A stretch of 64,000 nt of DNA from Bifidobacterium sp. ESL0769 (lineage in GTDB: Bacteria; Actinomycetota; Actinomycetes; Actinomycetales; Bifidobacteriaceae): contig NZ_CP113918.1 in assembly GCF_029395495.1 (NCBI RefSeq), forward strand, positions 2,294,001 through 2,358,000, read 5' to 3'. The translations under genes were made by a program, and so were the position numbers. Within the stretch, counting starts at the first letter, position 1; the number at the start of each line of letters is the position of its first letter. The notes under the pieces were generated by a model, which did no database searches, was not told the origin of the DNA, and saw nothing but the letters and a program-made list of their open reading frames with translations. Of this stretch, positions 9,849 through 18,882 are shown piece after piece.

Positions 9849-10207
9849 AATATGCACTCCTTGCATAATTTATTATTTATTGTGCCGGACTAGGCAATCT
9901 GCCTGCCACAGCGTAGAAATTGGCTCTTGATCGAAAAGGGATTTTGTCCCGTTGTTCGTTCATTGTAACGCCGGTCACAGTGCAAACCGCGCCGTTGTCC
10001 AATAATCGAACAGGTATTTCTTACAAAATGAGACGGGACAAATCCCGAATCAACAGCCATTTTCAAATTTTTAATTACTTTTTAATTATAAATATTCAGT
10101 TATAAAACTACTTGGGGCAAATGACTATCCATCACCTAACTGCATGTATATATAAGGACTGCCACCGATCCGACGAAACCAAGCCGCATGGCGACAGCCC
10201 AACGCGA
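9849..10207. other. ilvC upstream region with GGGA-TCCC dyads
   Basis: No gene is seen. Two short dyads, GGGATTTTGTCCC (9938-9950) and GGGACAAATCCC (10033-10044), are each near-palindromic and are inverted copies of one another. They could be operator half-sites or the arms of a long-range stem in the ilvC leader. I looked for T-box and branched-chain attenuator features and saw none that were convincing. The rest is AT-rich. Confidence 0.35.
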
Positions 10208-11596
10208 TCACGCGGTGAAGTCGGTGTCTTTGGTTTCCTTGCAGGTGAGCAGGGCGACCAAGCAGCACAGCGCCATCACGGCCATATAGAGACCGACGGA
10301 ACGAACACCCCAGTGCGACGAGAGCCAGGTGGCGACGGTCGGGACGAAAGCCGCGCCGACGATGGCGGCGAGGTTGTAGCCCAGGCCGGAGCCGGAGTAA
10401 CGGACGTTGGCGCTGAAGAGCTCAGGCAGGATTGCGCCGACCGGGCCGAACGCGATGCCCATCAGGGCGAAGCCGACGCACAAGAAGACCATGATCTCCA
10501 CAAAGTTGCGGTGACCCATCAGCAGATACGGGAAGACGAAGGAGAAGACGACCAGCGCGACCGCGGAGAACATCAGCACACGGCGACGGCCGAGCTTGTC
10601 GGCGTAGACGCAGGAGAGCACGATGAACAGGGCGAAGACGCAGATGCCGGCCATGAGCATCAGCAGATACTCGCGGTTAGTGAAGCCGAGTCCGCCGCCG
10701 CCTTCACGCCTAGTCTTGGTGCCCCAAGCGAGCGACCAGGTGGCCAAAGTGTAGAAGAGCGTGTAGGTGACCGCGACAATGAACGTGGCTTGCAGGACCT
10801 GACGCCAGCTGGTGCGGAAGACTTCCTTCAGCGGCGACTTGACGGTCTTCTTCTGCTCCTGGGCGAGGCGGAAGATCGGGGTCTCCTCCATATGGACGCG
10901 CACGACGAGGCCGACCACGACGAGGACGATGGAAAGCAGGAACGGTACGCGCCAGCCCCAGGCGAGCATCTGCGCCGGGGTACAGAAGGACTCAAGCACG
11001 AAGTAGGTGCCGTTGGAGAGGAAGAAACCGATCGGTGCGCCGAGCTCCGGGAAGGAACCGTAGAGTGCGCGCTTGTTAGCCGGGGCGTTTTCCGTGGCGA
11101 CCAGGGCTGCGCCGGACCATTCCCCGCCTAGGCCGATGCCCTGAATGAAGCGGCAAAGGCAGAGCACGACAACCGCGAGCAGGCCCCACTGGCTATACGT
11201 CGGCAGGCATCCGATGAGGAAGGTGGAGAGGCCCATGGTCATCAGACTGACGACCAGCGTGGTCTTGCGGCCCATCTTGTCGCCATAATGGCCGAAGATC
11301 AGCGAGCCGAGCGGACGGGCGATGAACGCGATGGCGAAAGTCAGTAGGCTGACCAGAAGCGCCACGGTGGGGTTGGTCTTGTCCGAGAAGAAAATCTTCG
11401 GGAAATAGTTGGCCGAAGCGGTGCCGTAAGCGTAGAAATCGTAGAATTCAATGGCCGTGCCGACCATAGAGGCGGCAATGACGGTGCCCACCGAATCGTG
11501 TGCCATCTCCTGAAGTTTTGCCTTGCGTGCGGTGGCTCCAACGTTGCCGCTGGCACTGCCACTGCCGTTTACAGTCGCTGTGTCGACTGATGTCAT
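10208..11596 (-). CDS. MFS transporter, metabolite:H+ symporter (MHS) type
   Basis: A 462-residue secondary transporter with about 12 membrane segments. The N-terminal GTAIEFYDFYAYGTASANYFPKIFF, the GHYGDKMGRKTTL loop and RFIQGIGLGGEWSGAALVATENAP are signatures of the MHS branch (ShiA, ProP, KgtP, CitA). Substrates in this branch include shikimate, betaine, dicarboxylates and citrate; which one applies here cannot be told. GGAGGA lies 7 nt upstream of the ATG at 11596. The MDFSK-like leader seen in some members is absent; instead there is a 40-residue Gly/Ser/Ala-rich N-terminus. It stands alone. Confidence 0.85.
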   Translation of the reverse strand: MTSVDTATVNGSGSASGNVGATARKAKLQEMAHDSVGTVIAASMVGTAIEFYDFYAYGTASANYFPKIFFSDKTNPTVALLVSLLTFAIAFIARPLGSLIFGHYGDKMGRKTTLVVSLMTMGLSTFLIGCLPTYSQWGLLAVVVLCLCRFIQGIGLGGEWSGAALVATENAPANKRALYGSFPELGAPIGFFLSNGTYFVLESFCTPAQMLAWGWRVPFLLSIVLVVVGLVVRVHMEETPIFRLAQEQKKTVKSPLKEVFRTSWRQVLQATFIVAVTYTLFYTLATWSLAWGTKTRREGGGGLGFTNREYLLMLMAGICVFALFIVLSCVYADKLGRRRVLMFSAVALVVFSFVFPYLLMGHRNFVEIMVFLCVGFALMGIAFGPVGAILPELFSANVRYSGSGLGYNLAAIVGAAFVPTVATWLSSHWGVRSVGLYMAVMALCCLVALLTCKETKDTDFTA

Positions 11597-11883
11597 GATG
11601 TTCTCCTCCGGCACGTTTGTCTTTTCCGCACCGATTACTGCTTCATTCGTTCTCTCGTCGCTCTTTGTCGCTCTCCCCGCCCGAGGCCTGCGTTACGTCT
11701 GGCACTTTTTGCGTCTTGCGTTTCGCAGGCTGGCCGATCCGAAATCCTTTGATACAGTTTGAATTCCTGGTCGTGTAGTCGGTTTGAGTTTTGCTTTGTT
11801 GAGTTATCGAGTATTTCAGTTGTGTTCGTGCACGAACTTGCGGCATTACCACGGTGACCTTTTGGGGCGTAATAACAAAAAGA

Positions 11884-11907
11884 AGCCCTGCGCTTGAATG
11901 CAGGGCT
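11884..11907 (-). terminator. Intrinsic terminator, minus strand
   Basis: AGCCCTGC (11884-11891) pairs with GCAGGGCT (11900-11907). On the minus strand it is followed by TTCTTTTTGTT. It therefore ends a short minus-strand transcript arising between here and about 12150, which contains only a 23-codon reading frame. Confidence 0.8.
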
Positions 11908-12012
11908 CAGAAAGCTATACGCTAGATATTGTTCATATCATTTTTCGTTCGACTGAACGATTTGCTTGCTTGCCCTGCCTTCATTGGCGGGGCTCAAGCT
12001 GAATGTGAAAAA

Positions 12013-12084
12013 TCAGGCCGCCAACGAAGACGGGCTAATAATTCGCGCAGACTGCTCGTTAAGATTCATCAATCCGTTCTTCAT
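12013..12084 (-). CDS. Possible 23-residue peptide
   Basis: A short frame reads MKNGLMNLNEQSARIISPSS and three further residues (LAA). It has an excellent ribosome site (AAAGGAGGA, 6 nt upstream) and lies on a short minus-strand unit that ends in an intrinsic terminator at 11884. No larger frame shares the transcript. It could be a real small protein, a leader peptide, or a small RNA that happens to carry the site. I do not recognise the sequence. Confidence 0.3.
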   Translation of the reverse strand: MKNGLMNLNEQSARIISPSSLAA

Positions 12085-12311
12085 GGCGTCCTCCTTTCAA
12101 CATTTACCAAGTTCTTTCGGGTTCGTGACCCGTTTAGTGGATTACTATAGGCGAGTCCGAGTGCGACCACCGCCACAACGTCCACTATATGGACAACATT
12201 ACGTAACAAAAAGCGCGAGAAACAAACATCCGCTATATCAATGCCCCCATTCCCATCATCGACTTGGATACGCTGTTATTATTAAATTAGAATAATTACA
12301 GTTACTTTTAA

Positions 12312-12626
12312 AAGGAGACGCCCGAATATGGCGAGCGCACACTAAGCGGAAAATTCCTGGGCCGAGCTATCGCTGTCTACAATGTCTACGACATTATCCA
12401 CACAGGTCATGAGGGCTACAAGACCGGTGGCATTTCAGGAGCGTTACAGGCCGGAGGCAAACGTGCTGCAAAGGACCTCGTTGTCACTATCGTCGGCGAT
12501 GGCGGTGCCGCTGCAGGAGCTATACTCGGCTCATTCGCAGGTCCGGGAGGGATTGCCGTTGGAACAGTCATTGTTGGCATGCTAGGACAGGAGGAAGCCG
12601 ACAGTTGGTTCCCAGAGGATTGGTGA
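12312..12626 (+). pseudogene. C-terminal remnant of a glycine-rich toxin-like protein
   Basis: A 104-codon open stretch lacks any usable start codon. It begins after TAA at 12309 and ends at TGA 12624-12626. The only ATG with a good ribosome site (12328, after AAAAGGAG) is out of frame and stops after five codons. The translation has a hydrophobic, glycine-rich core (VGDGGAAAGAILGSFAGPGG and so on) ending SWFPEDW. Such glycine-rich membrane segments are common near the C-termini of secreted LXG/polymorphic toxins. I infer a toxin tail left after deletion, or a frameshifted short gene. The next gene starts 5 bp downstream. Confidence 0.45.
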
Positions 12627-12630
12627 TTTT

Positions 12631-13437
12631 ATGGAACAGCAATACATGAATGGACAGATGGCCCAGCCATTCGCCAAACTTGCCTCTGACGAGCAGCACT
12701 ATGACTTCATACTCACGGTACCAGTCATGGAAGAATTCGTCGATGCCGCCAACGCTTACGGTCGCAAACTTCAGTTCTTCAGCATCACATTTTTCGCGAT
12801 TTGCTCCGCCGGAGAAATTATCAGCATCCTAGACGGCGTGATATATCAGCAAAAACATCCCATCTTCTTTGGCGCTGTCACATTTATCCTTTTATCGGCT
12901 TTCCTGATCATTTTTTTCTCGCGCGGAATCCGGCATATGGCAATGATGTTTGGCTTGTACAGGCAATGGCACACTTGGTTCCCGGCGGTTACATCCAACG
13001 CAATGTTGCACCGCTTGCAGTGGCGCAGAGTGACGGGCGCGCAGCTTTACGGGCCCGGCTGGGAGACACCATGCCGGCTCACCGCCTCCAACAGAGGATT
13101 GGAACTAATTCGATGGGTATCCGGCAAGACATACACCGTCAGCGTGCCATGGGACGAGGTTGAATGCGTGCGCCGCACACCACACGCCATCGTCATCGGC
13201 CCTTCCGCCGCAGGCAAAATCAACACTACGATATTCAACGGCAGAGGCTACCGGCTCGGCAACGTGGACGACTGCGTACTCGTCGACACCCGCGCCCTCG
13301 CCGATCCGGACGGGTTCGCCGACTGGTGCCGCTCCCGCATGCTCAACGCCCACCAGCGCACCCTAAACTTCGCTCCCAACTCCAGTAAGGGCCGCCGCCT
13401 CCGCTTCCGACGCTGGTTCTACGGCGACGACCTATAG
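12631..13437 (+). CDS. Two-TM protein with YcxB-like C-terminal domain
   Basis: A 268-residue protein. Residues 1-45 are hydrophilic, two membrane segments lie at about 48-70 and 78-98, and the remaining 160 residues form a soluble domain of the YcxB-like type (a beta-rich domain with the pattern WDEVECVRRTPHAIVI). It starts 5 bp after the remnant toxin-like frame, so the two were probably co-transcribed. A two-TM neighbour of a secreted toxin is often its immunity protein, but that role is only inferred here. No strong ribosome site precedes the ATG, consistent with translational coupling to the upstream frame. Confidence 0.6.
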   Translation: MEQQYMNGQMAQPFAKLASDEQHYDFILTVPVMEEFVDAANAYGRKLQFFSITFFAICSAGEIISILDGVIYQQKHPIFFGAVTFILLSAFLIIFFSRGIRHMAMMFGLYRQWHTWFPAVTSNAMLHRLQWRRVTGAQLYGPGWETPCRLTASNRGLELIRWVSGKTYTVSVPWDEVECVRRTPHAIVIGPSAAGKINTTIFNGRGYRLGNVDDCVLVDTRALADPDGFADWCRSRMLNAHQRTLNFAPNSSKGRRLRFRRWFYGDDL

Positions 13438-13614
13438 GCACAATGCCTTACAACCGAAGCTGTGCGTGATAGCAGAATTCACGTCGAATCTGGCAGAAAC
13501 ACTCACAGTGGCAACGATTGGATGAACGACGATTGGATTGACAGCAGAAAGATAACGCGCAACTGACCTCTGCAACGGTCAGCCAGCATTCCCCGATATA
13601 GACCGCCTTCGGCT

Positions 13615-15537
13615 TCAGCTTTTACCAAGCAGGAAGCGACGAACCTTGCCCGTGCTCGTGCACGGCAGGGAATCGACCCGGTAGAAGCGCTTCGGGACTT
13701 TGTAATGCGCAAGGTTGCCCCGACCGAACTCGCGCCATTGAGCGGTCAAGGAAGCGGAGACTTCCATCTTGGAGCCTTTCGGCTTGCCCTGCCTACTTGC
13801 CGGGGGTTTTCCGGTGCCAGCACCAGCGCCACTGCCCGTACCGGCACCAACACCCTGTGATGTTCCAGTGCCAGCCTCTTTGCACACCACGTAGGCGACA
13901 GGGACTTCGCCCCACTTTTCATCGGGCTCGGCAGTGACGGCGATTCCATCGATGCCCGGGCACTCGGCGTAGACGCGCTCGACCTCCTCGGGAAAGACGT
14001 GCTCGCCGCCGGAAATCATCATGTTGTCGAGCCTGCCGTCGACGTAAAGGTAGCCGTCGTCATCGATATGGCCGACGTCGCCGGTCCGGTACCAGCCATC
14101 AGCGGTTTTCTTGGCTTCGAAGATGCCTGGCCGGTTGAGGTAGCCAGGCGTGAGTGCGTCGGTTTTGATGAGGATTTCATCGGTTTCGTCCGCGAGTTTC
14201 AGCGACGTGGTGAAGTACGGCTTGCCACTTGCCAGCAGTTTGCGAGCGCCGTCGCCTGTACTGGTGCCGACGATTTGCGAGCAAGTTTCGGTCATGCCGT
14301 ACGAACGCACGACGATCATGCCAAGCGCATGGCAGCGTTTCAGCAGTTTGAGGTCGGACTTTTCGCCACCTAGAATAAAGCCCTTAAACGCTGGCGAATA
14401 GCCGAAGTTGGCAGGCAACGGTACGGGAGCGTCACTGTCAGAGGAAATGTCGGAACCGGTGCCGGTGGCCGATACGCCTGAACCAGAACTCGAATCCGGC
14501 AAACCGGGATTGGAGCCATCTGCCGAACCCGCAACCACCGCAATGCGCTTCTCATGCTCGGGCACCAGCTCTTTGAGCATCGTCGGCACGACGGAAACCC
14601 AGGAGATTGGCTCGTTAGTGAGGATCCGTTCCATTTCGGAAGCCTCGAAGTGGTCCATCAGACGCACGGCGACGTCAAAAATGAGACCGCGCAGAATGAT
14701 GGAATAACCGCTGATGTGGAAAATCGGAACTGCGCAAAGCCACTCGTCGGTCGGGCTCGTGCCGAGGTTCAACGCCACGCTCGTCGCCGAGGTGAAGTGA
14801 TTACGCACGGTCTGCTGGATGCCTTTCGGCGCGCCGGTCGAGCCGGAAGTGAACATGATGCTCACCACCTGGTCGTCGTCGAATTCGCGCGGAATCGACG
14901 GAGCCGAAACTATGGGGTCCACGCCGTTATCGCTGAAGGAATTCTTCACGGCCGAGACTTCTGACGGGGATGAGGATGCAGGTTCAGACGCAAAAGAACG
15001 ATAAACGGAAACGGGATTGCGGGAAGTCTTTTGCGAACCGGCCAAATCCGTGCCAGTGCCGCCGAGTTTAAAATCATCAGCTTTGGCAAATATCTCATCG
15101 AAACCGACAATACGAAATCCGTCATCCCCCGAAACGTCAGCATCACCAACGCTCTTGGTTAGGTGGGCCGCTTTCTTATTCGAACTATTCACACGAATGC
15201 CACCCAGCAGATTTTCAGGCAGACTGTCGTCCTTGAGGCAGCAGGCCGCACCGGCGTCGCGCATCTGGCCGGCGAGCTCGTCATTGGTCAGACGCTTGTT
15301 GAGCCACACCACCGTCTTGCCGTATAGCAGCAAGGTGACCGCCAGCAGATAACCGCGAACGTTGTTGTTGGAAACCATCGCGACGTTTTGCGTTTTGAAC
15401 GCGCCGAACCTATCGAGCACCGCGCCCAACCGCTGTGCCTCGTCGAATACTTCGCCGAACGTATAGCGCGTCTCGCCGTCGTAAACCGCCGTACGCTCCG
15501 GCGTCAGTATCGCGCGTTTCAGCACCCAATTATCCAT
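13615..15537 (-). CDS. menE: o-Succinylbenzoate-CoA ligase-like AMP-forming enzyme
   Basis: A 640-residue member of the ANL superfamily. The P-loop is IMFTSGSTGAPKGI, the later SYGMTETCSQI and YRTGDVGHIDDDGYLYVDGR motifs bind ATP, and the C-terminal lysine region is PCTSTGKVRR. Its neighbour menB supports MenE, which activates o-succinylbenzoate with CoA in menaquinone synthesis. It is longer than typical MenE (about 450-500) because of three Ser/Gly/Pro-rich insertions: after the N-terminal subdomain, before FGYSPAFKGFILGG, and near the C-terminus (a GTG-rich run). GGGGGA lies 7-8 nt before the ATG at 15537. Another short-chain acyl-CoA synthetase role is possible. Confidence 0.78.
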   Translation of the reverse strand: MDNWVLKRAILTPERTAVYDGETRYTFGEVFDEAQRLGAVLDRFGAFKTQNVAMVSNNNVRGYLLAVTLLLYGKTVVWLNKRLTNDELAGQMRDAGAACCLKDDSLPENLLGGIRVNSSNKKAAHLTKSVGDADVSGDDGFRIVGFDEIFAKADDFKLGGTGTDLAGSQKTSRNPVSVYRSFASEPASSSPSEVSAVKNSFSDNGVDPIVSAPSIPREFDDDQVVSIMFTSGSTGAPKGIQQTVRNHFTSATSVALNLGTSPTDEWLCAVPIFHISGYSIILRGLIFDVAVRLMDHFEASEMERILTNEPISWVSVVPTMLKELVPEHEKRIAVVAGSADGSNPGLPDSSSGSGVSATGTGSDISSDSDAPVPLPANFGYSPAFKGFILGGEKSDLKLLKRCHALGMIVVRSYGMTETCSQIVGTSTGDGARKLLASGKPYFTTSLKLADETDEILIKTDALTPGYLNRPGIFEAKKTADGWYRTGDVGHIDDDGYLYVDGRLDNMMISGGEHVFPEEVERVYAECPGIDGIAVTAEPDEKWGEVPVAYVVCKEAGTGTSQGVGAGTGSGAGAGTGKPPASRQGKPKGSKMEVSASLTAQWREFGRGNLAHYKVPKRFYRVDSLPCTSTGKVRRFLLGKS

Positions 15538-15631
15538 AACAGATTTCCCCCGATCTGTTGCGACTAGCCCAGTCAAGCAACCGTTACGCGCACGCGAGTG
15601 CAGGCCCCGCGATATGCGCAACGGCCCGCGA

Positions 15632-16489
15632 TCACGGGAATTTCGGGAACTGGTCGAAGTTGGGCTTGCGCTTCTGGTTGAACGCATCGCGACCTTCCTT
15701 AGCCTCGTCGGTGGTGTAGAAGAGCATCGTGGCGTCGCCGCCGAACTGCTGCAGACCGGCGAGCCCGTCGGTCGCGGCGTTCATGGAGGCTTTGATGAAG
15801 CGCAGGGCCATGGGCGACTTGGTCAGCAGCTCGTCGCACCACTTGAGCGTTTCCTTTTCGATGTCGGCGAGCGGCACGACCTTGTTGATCCAGCCCATCT
15901 GCAGCGCCTCTTCGGCGGTGTAGAAGTGGCCTAGGAACCAGACTTCCTTTGCGCGCTTTTGGCCGATGACGTCGGCGAGCAGGCCCGAGCCGTAGCCCGC
16001 GTCGAAGCTGCCGACCTTGGGGCCGGTCTGGCCGAACTTGGCATTGTCGGCCGCAATGGTCAGGTCGCAGACCAGCTGCAGCACGTTGCCGCCGCCAACC
16101 GACCAGCCCTTGACCATCGCAATGACGGGCTTGGGGATGATGCGAATGAGGTGCTGCAGGTCGAGCACGTTCAGGCGCGCGACGTGGTCGCTGCCGACGT
16201 AGCCGCCGTTGCCGCGCACGCCTTGGTCGCCGCCAGACGAGAAGGCGAGGTCGCCCGCGCCGGTGAAGATGATGACGCCGATTGTCGCGTCGTCACGGCA
16301 GACGGTGAAGGCGTCGATCAGCTCCTCGATGGTCTTCGGCGTGAAAGCGTTTCGCTTCTCGGGCCGATTGATGGTAATTTTAGCTATATGGTCGAGGCGG
16401 TCGAACAGTATTTCATCATATGTTTTGACGGTCTCGAAAGTGCGCTGATGCCGGTCATACTGACTATCAACGTCCTTGCTAGTTGTCAT
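15632..16489 (-). CDS. menB: 1,4-Dihydroxy-2-naphthoyl-CoA synthase
   Basis: A crotonase-fold enzyme that closes the naphthoquinone ring from o-succinylbenzoyl-CoA. The 285 residues fit MenB. Signatures include [10 protein letters not shown] (oxyanion loop), the [20 protein letters not shown] core, [18 protein letters not shown] and the C-terminal [24 protein letters not shown] motif. AAGGAG is 5 nt before the ATG at 16489. It is upstream of menE with a 94-bp gap, so the two form one transcript, divergent from a MenI-like thioesterase. Confidence 0.9.
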   Translation of the reverse strand: MTTSKDVDSQYDRHQRTFETVKTYDEILFDRLDHIAKITINRPEKRNAFTPKTIEELIDAFTVCRDDATIGVIIFTGAGDLAFSSGGDQGVRGNGGYVGSDHVARLNVLDLQHLIRIIPKPVIAMVKGWSVGGGNVLQLVCDLTIAADNAKFGQTGPKVGSFDAGYGSGLLADVIGQKRAKEVWFLGHFYTAEEALQMGWINKVVPLADIEKETLKWCDELLTKSPMALRFIKASMNAATDGLAGLQQFGGDATMLFYTTDEAKEGRDAFNQKRKPNFDQFPKFP

Positions 16490-16622
16490 GGTGGCTCCTT
16501 CTGGATACGTCATGTCGCAGCTCCATACGGCTGACACAACCGAGCATGCGCTCGTTAGCGCTACATTTGGCCGTACAACGTAAAGGTATGAAGTTATCGA
16601 GATGAATGCGAGGTTCGATATT

Positions 16623-16988
16623 ATGTCACTTGCGAATTATCTGGGCATCAAACAACAGGAAATCTCGCGGTCAAAGGTCATCTTAACATTGCCGGTTACA
16701 GAAAACGTTCTACAGCCTTTCGGTATCCTGCACGGCGGAGTCAATGCCGTTTTGGCCGAGGAAGCCGCGAGTTTGGGCGCTATGGCGCGGCTTGACGCCT
16801 CCCATACCGCCGTTGGCGTGGATATCAGCACGCACCATTTCCGCCCAGTGACTTCCGGCACATTGACCGCCACCGCCACTCCGGAAAACATCGGTAAAAC
16901 GTTGCAAACATGGCGTGTAGAGGTACGTATGGGCAGCAAGCTCACGAGTATTTCGACAGTCACATTAGCTGTCCGCGAACGCCAGTAA
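16623..16988 (+). CDS. menI: Hotdog-fold thioesterase, probable DHNA-CoA hydrolase
   Basis: A 121-residue PaaI-type hotdog thioesterase. The catalytic signature is [20 protein letters not shown], with HGG and the following Glu; the second half has the [15 protein letters not shown] pattern. Divergent from menB-menE, it probably removes CoA from 1,4-dihydroxy-2-naphthoyl-CoA. The ATG at 16623 follows GAGG by 9 nt; an in-frame ATG at 16602 is an alternative and would add seven residues. A TATGAAG box just before 16602 could be the promoter -10. Confidence 0.75.
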   Translation: MSLANYLGIKQQEISRSKVILTLPVTENVLQPFGILHGGVNAVLAEEAASLGAMARLDASHTAVGVDISTHHFRPVTSGTLTATATPENIGKTLQTWRVEVRMGSKLTSISTVTLAVRERQ

Positions 16989-17489
16989 TTTTCAGCAGAT
17001 TCTACGAGTCTCTCCACCGTCGAAAAGCACAAGTTCGCGCTAGATGAGCGGAAGAAAAGCTGCGCATATTTTTTTCAACGCATCTCGACTTCAAATCGCG
17101 AGATTCGCAAGTCGGTATCCATTCAAGCTTTTCGAAACAACCGTTTAAACATTTCGTTGCAATTCCCAAGATGAGCGCAAACAGGCCAGATCTGCGTCAC
17201 ACAATATGTTATCGATACGCGTATAGTTGCCTATAAGGCTTTGTGCTTTGTTTCTCTTCCCGTCCGGATGCGAAGCAGAAGCTGAAGTCTTGAAATTGAA
17301 GAACCGAATCTGCCGCAGGCGACCCACGGTCTTATCATGCAAGATCGTGTTTGCGTGAACAGGAAGCCTAGCCCCGGGGAGCGGGTGATACAGGTAGTGT
17401 GACGGCACTGCGCTGAGCTCATATACCAACCTTCAGGGTCTTAGAACCCCAAGGGTGTCATGCAGAAGACGGGAAAACGATTCTTCATA
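16989..17489. other. Non-coding interval before the PBECR4-like gene
   Basis: I see no supported gene. A minus-strand frame of 94 codons (17145-17429) lacks a ribosome site and resembles nothing I know. The stretch around 17340-17460 is GC-rich and could be structured, but it does not match tRNA, tmRNA, SRP RNA or RNase P landmarks. Confidence 0.35.
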
Positions 17490-17531
17490 CGAATCCCGGG
17501 TATTCCGCGCGAAAGACATACCCGGGATTCG
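17490..17531 (+). promoter_or_regulatory. Perfect 14-bp inverted repeat in leader
   Basis: CGAATCCCGGGTAT (17490-17503) and ATACCCGGGATTCG (17518-17531) are perfectly complementary around a 14-nt loop. No U-run follows; the ribosome site AAAGGAGG of the next gene starts 8 nt later. It could be a leader hairpin controlling translation, or a protein-binding site. Confidence 0.6.
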
Positions 17532-17550
17532 TCGTACCAAAGGAGGCGCA

Positions 17551-18117
17551 GTGAGTGGAGTATCATCGGGAAGCTTGGAGAGCAAACACAAGCAGCTTTT
17601 ATTCCCCAAATTCCAAGTTGCCGCCCAAACTTACACCCAACTGCTTAATTGTCATACCATCGTCAATTGCGCCAACGGATTCGCTCTCGACATCTTTTGG
17701 TCGAAAGAGAATTTCAAACATCTCTGCGGGGCATGGTGCGACCGCCCTGGCAAGGAGGTAAAAAATACCACCGAAGCCGAGTATTTCTACGATTGCATGT
17801 TATCGAAAAAATCCACATGGAGACTCCTGCATTTTTCGCCAAAGAACTTCAGTTCAGTTTTTGCGAAAAGCCTAGTGTTGCCAACCGCATTGGACCACTC
17901 CAACTGGACCTCATGCAAAATCACCGACTCAACCATTGCCGCGTTGGCTTGGCTGATGGGCAATACCGTCTGGTTCATCGGGTTAGGAGAGAGCAACAAC
18001 GAATCGTCCTATGTCAAAGGGACCAATGTCTGCTATCCCAAAAGCATGAGGAAACAAAACATCAATGTCAAAAGCGGCAAGTCTCAATACCCGATTCAGT
18101 CTGTTCAGATAATTTAA
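17551..18117 (+). CDS. PBECR4-like phage-type nuclease-domain protein
   Basis: A 188-residue protein starting at GTG 17551, 4 nt after AAAGGAGG. The central part (pattern YTQLLNCHTIVNCANGFALD, then NFKHLCGAW, then EAEYFYDCMLSK) resembles PBECR4, one of the phage-borne Barnase-EndoU-colicin-RelE-like nuclease families. Catalytic residues cannot be assigned with confidence. Codon use is less GC-biased than in the neighbours, suggesting transfer. It is preceded by a leader hairpin and followed on the other strand by a small acidic protein. Confidence 0.45.
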   Translation: MSGVSSGSLESKHKQLLFPKFQVAAQTYTQLLNCHTIVNCANGFALDIFWSKENFKHLCGAWCDRPGKEVKNTTEAEYFYDCMLSKKSTWRLLHFSPKNFSSVFAKSLVLPTALDHSNWTSCKITDSTIAALAWLMGNTVWFIGLGESNNESSYVKGTNVCYPKSMRKQNINVKSGKSQYPIQSVQII

Positions 18118-18124
18118 TCTCTTT

Positions 18125-18331
18125 TCAACACTGGACTGTATGGTCGATTTCGCGCTCGATGGCATGACGCTGATAATTAAGCCGCTTCAACTCGCGCGAA
18201 GGATCCCAACGCGAATCCATCGTGGGGTCTCCCGGCGCAGGAGAGACACGCGCATCCATCTCATCATTGATTTCCTCGCCGTAAGCAGCCAACTCCCACT
18301 GCTCTTCCTTCGATAAATCGGAAAACTTCAT
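18125..18331 (-). CDS. Small acidic protein, unknown
   Basis: A 68-residue soluble protein rich in Glu and Asp. It has an N-terminal FSDLSKEEQWELAAYGEEIN helix and an R/H-rich C-terminal helix. AGGAGGGA lies 6 nt before the ATG at 18331, so translation is likely. It converges on the PBECR4-like gene with a 7-bp gap. I do not recognise it; a small partner or inhibitor of the neighbouring nuclease-like protein is only a guess. Confidence 0.5.
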   Translation of the reverse strand: MKFSDLSKEEQWELAAYGEEINDEMDARVSPAPGDPTMDSRWDPSRELKRLNYQRHAIEREIDHTVQC

Positions 18332-18882
18332 CGCAATCCCTCCTTCTTAAGGTAGCCTTCACGCGCTTTCATCGCGTGCACAATCCAATTCCTGAGTATA
18401 CCCAGCTCGTGCTGCAGTGCCGATTCCCAATTATCTCCAAAAAAGTGCAGAAATTTACATTTTTTTGGAGATAAAAATGTATTTATTGACACTTTTTTGG
18501 AGTTGCAACTTTTTGGCGCAATATCTTCGCCTCAATTAACTTGCCCACAAAACCAATTGAGCCACGAATGCAACGGAATTTTTACAACCTCACATTTCTT
18601 TATCAGCGAAGACGAAATCGGGGATTTTTGCTAGTTTCTTTAGCGAATAACGCAACAATCGACGGCGGAAATCTTCGTTTCCCCGACACGACACCCAAAA
18701 ATGGCAGGTTCTCAAAAATCCTTTAGGCAGAACGCCTCAAGTCATCCAATGCAATACAAAACTCCATCATGTACGGTTGGAACAACAGTGGATTTCGTAC
18801 GCTTCATGGCGCGCGCGGCAAGTTACGGAAAGCTTAAAAGAGAATGACAAAGCCATGACCTGAAAGGACCGTGAGCAGCCTT
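18332..18882. other. Interval with CTCCAAAAAAGTG dyads
   Basis: Arms TATCTCCAAAAAA (18432-18444) and TTTTTTGGAGATA (18461-18473) form a perfect inverted repeat, and a third arm CACTTTTTTGGAG (18490-18502) is the exact inverse of 18435-18447. Inside lies GGAGATAAAAATG, a ribosome site plus ATG at 18478 opening a 20-codon frame. This looks like the operator and first codons of a lost gene. Nothing else is convincing up to the DASS gene. Confidence 0.4.

Noticed and set aside
9867..10207. T-box or branched-chain leader upstream of ilvC
   Set aside because: No specifier/antiterminator features and no leader peptide rich in Ile, Leu or Val could be seen.
10112..11131. Long plus-strand frame opposite the MHS transporter
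   Set aside because: Asp/Glu/His/Arg-rich shadow of a membrane protein; the minus-strand product is a clear transporter.
17145..17460. tmRNA, SRP RNA or RNase P RNA
   Set aside because: None of the conserved landmarks of these RNAs are present.
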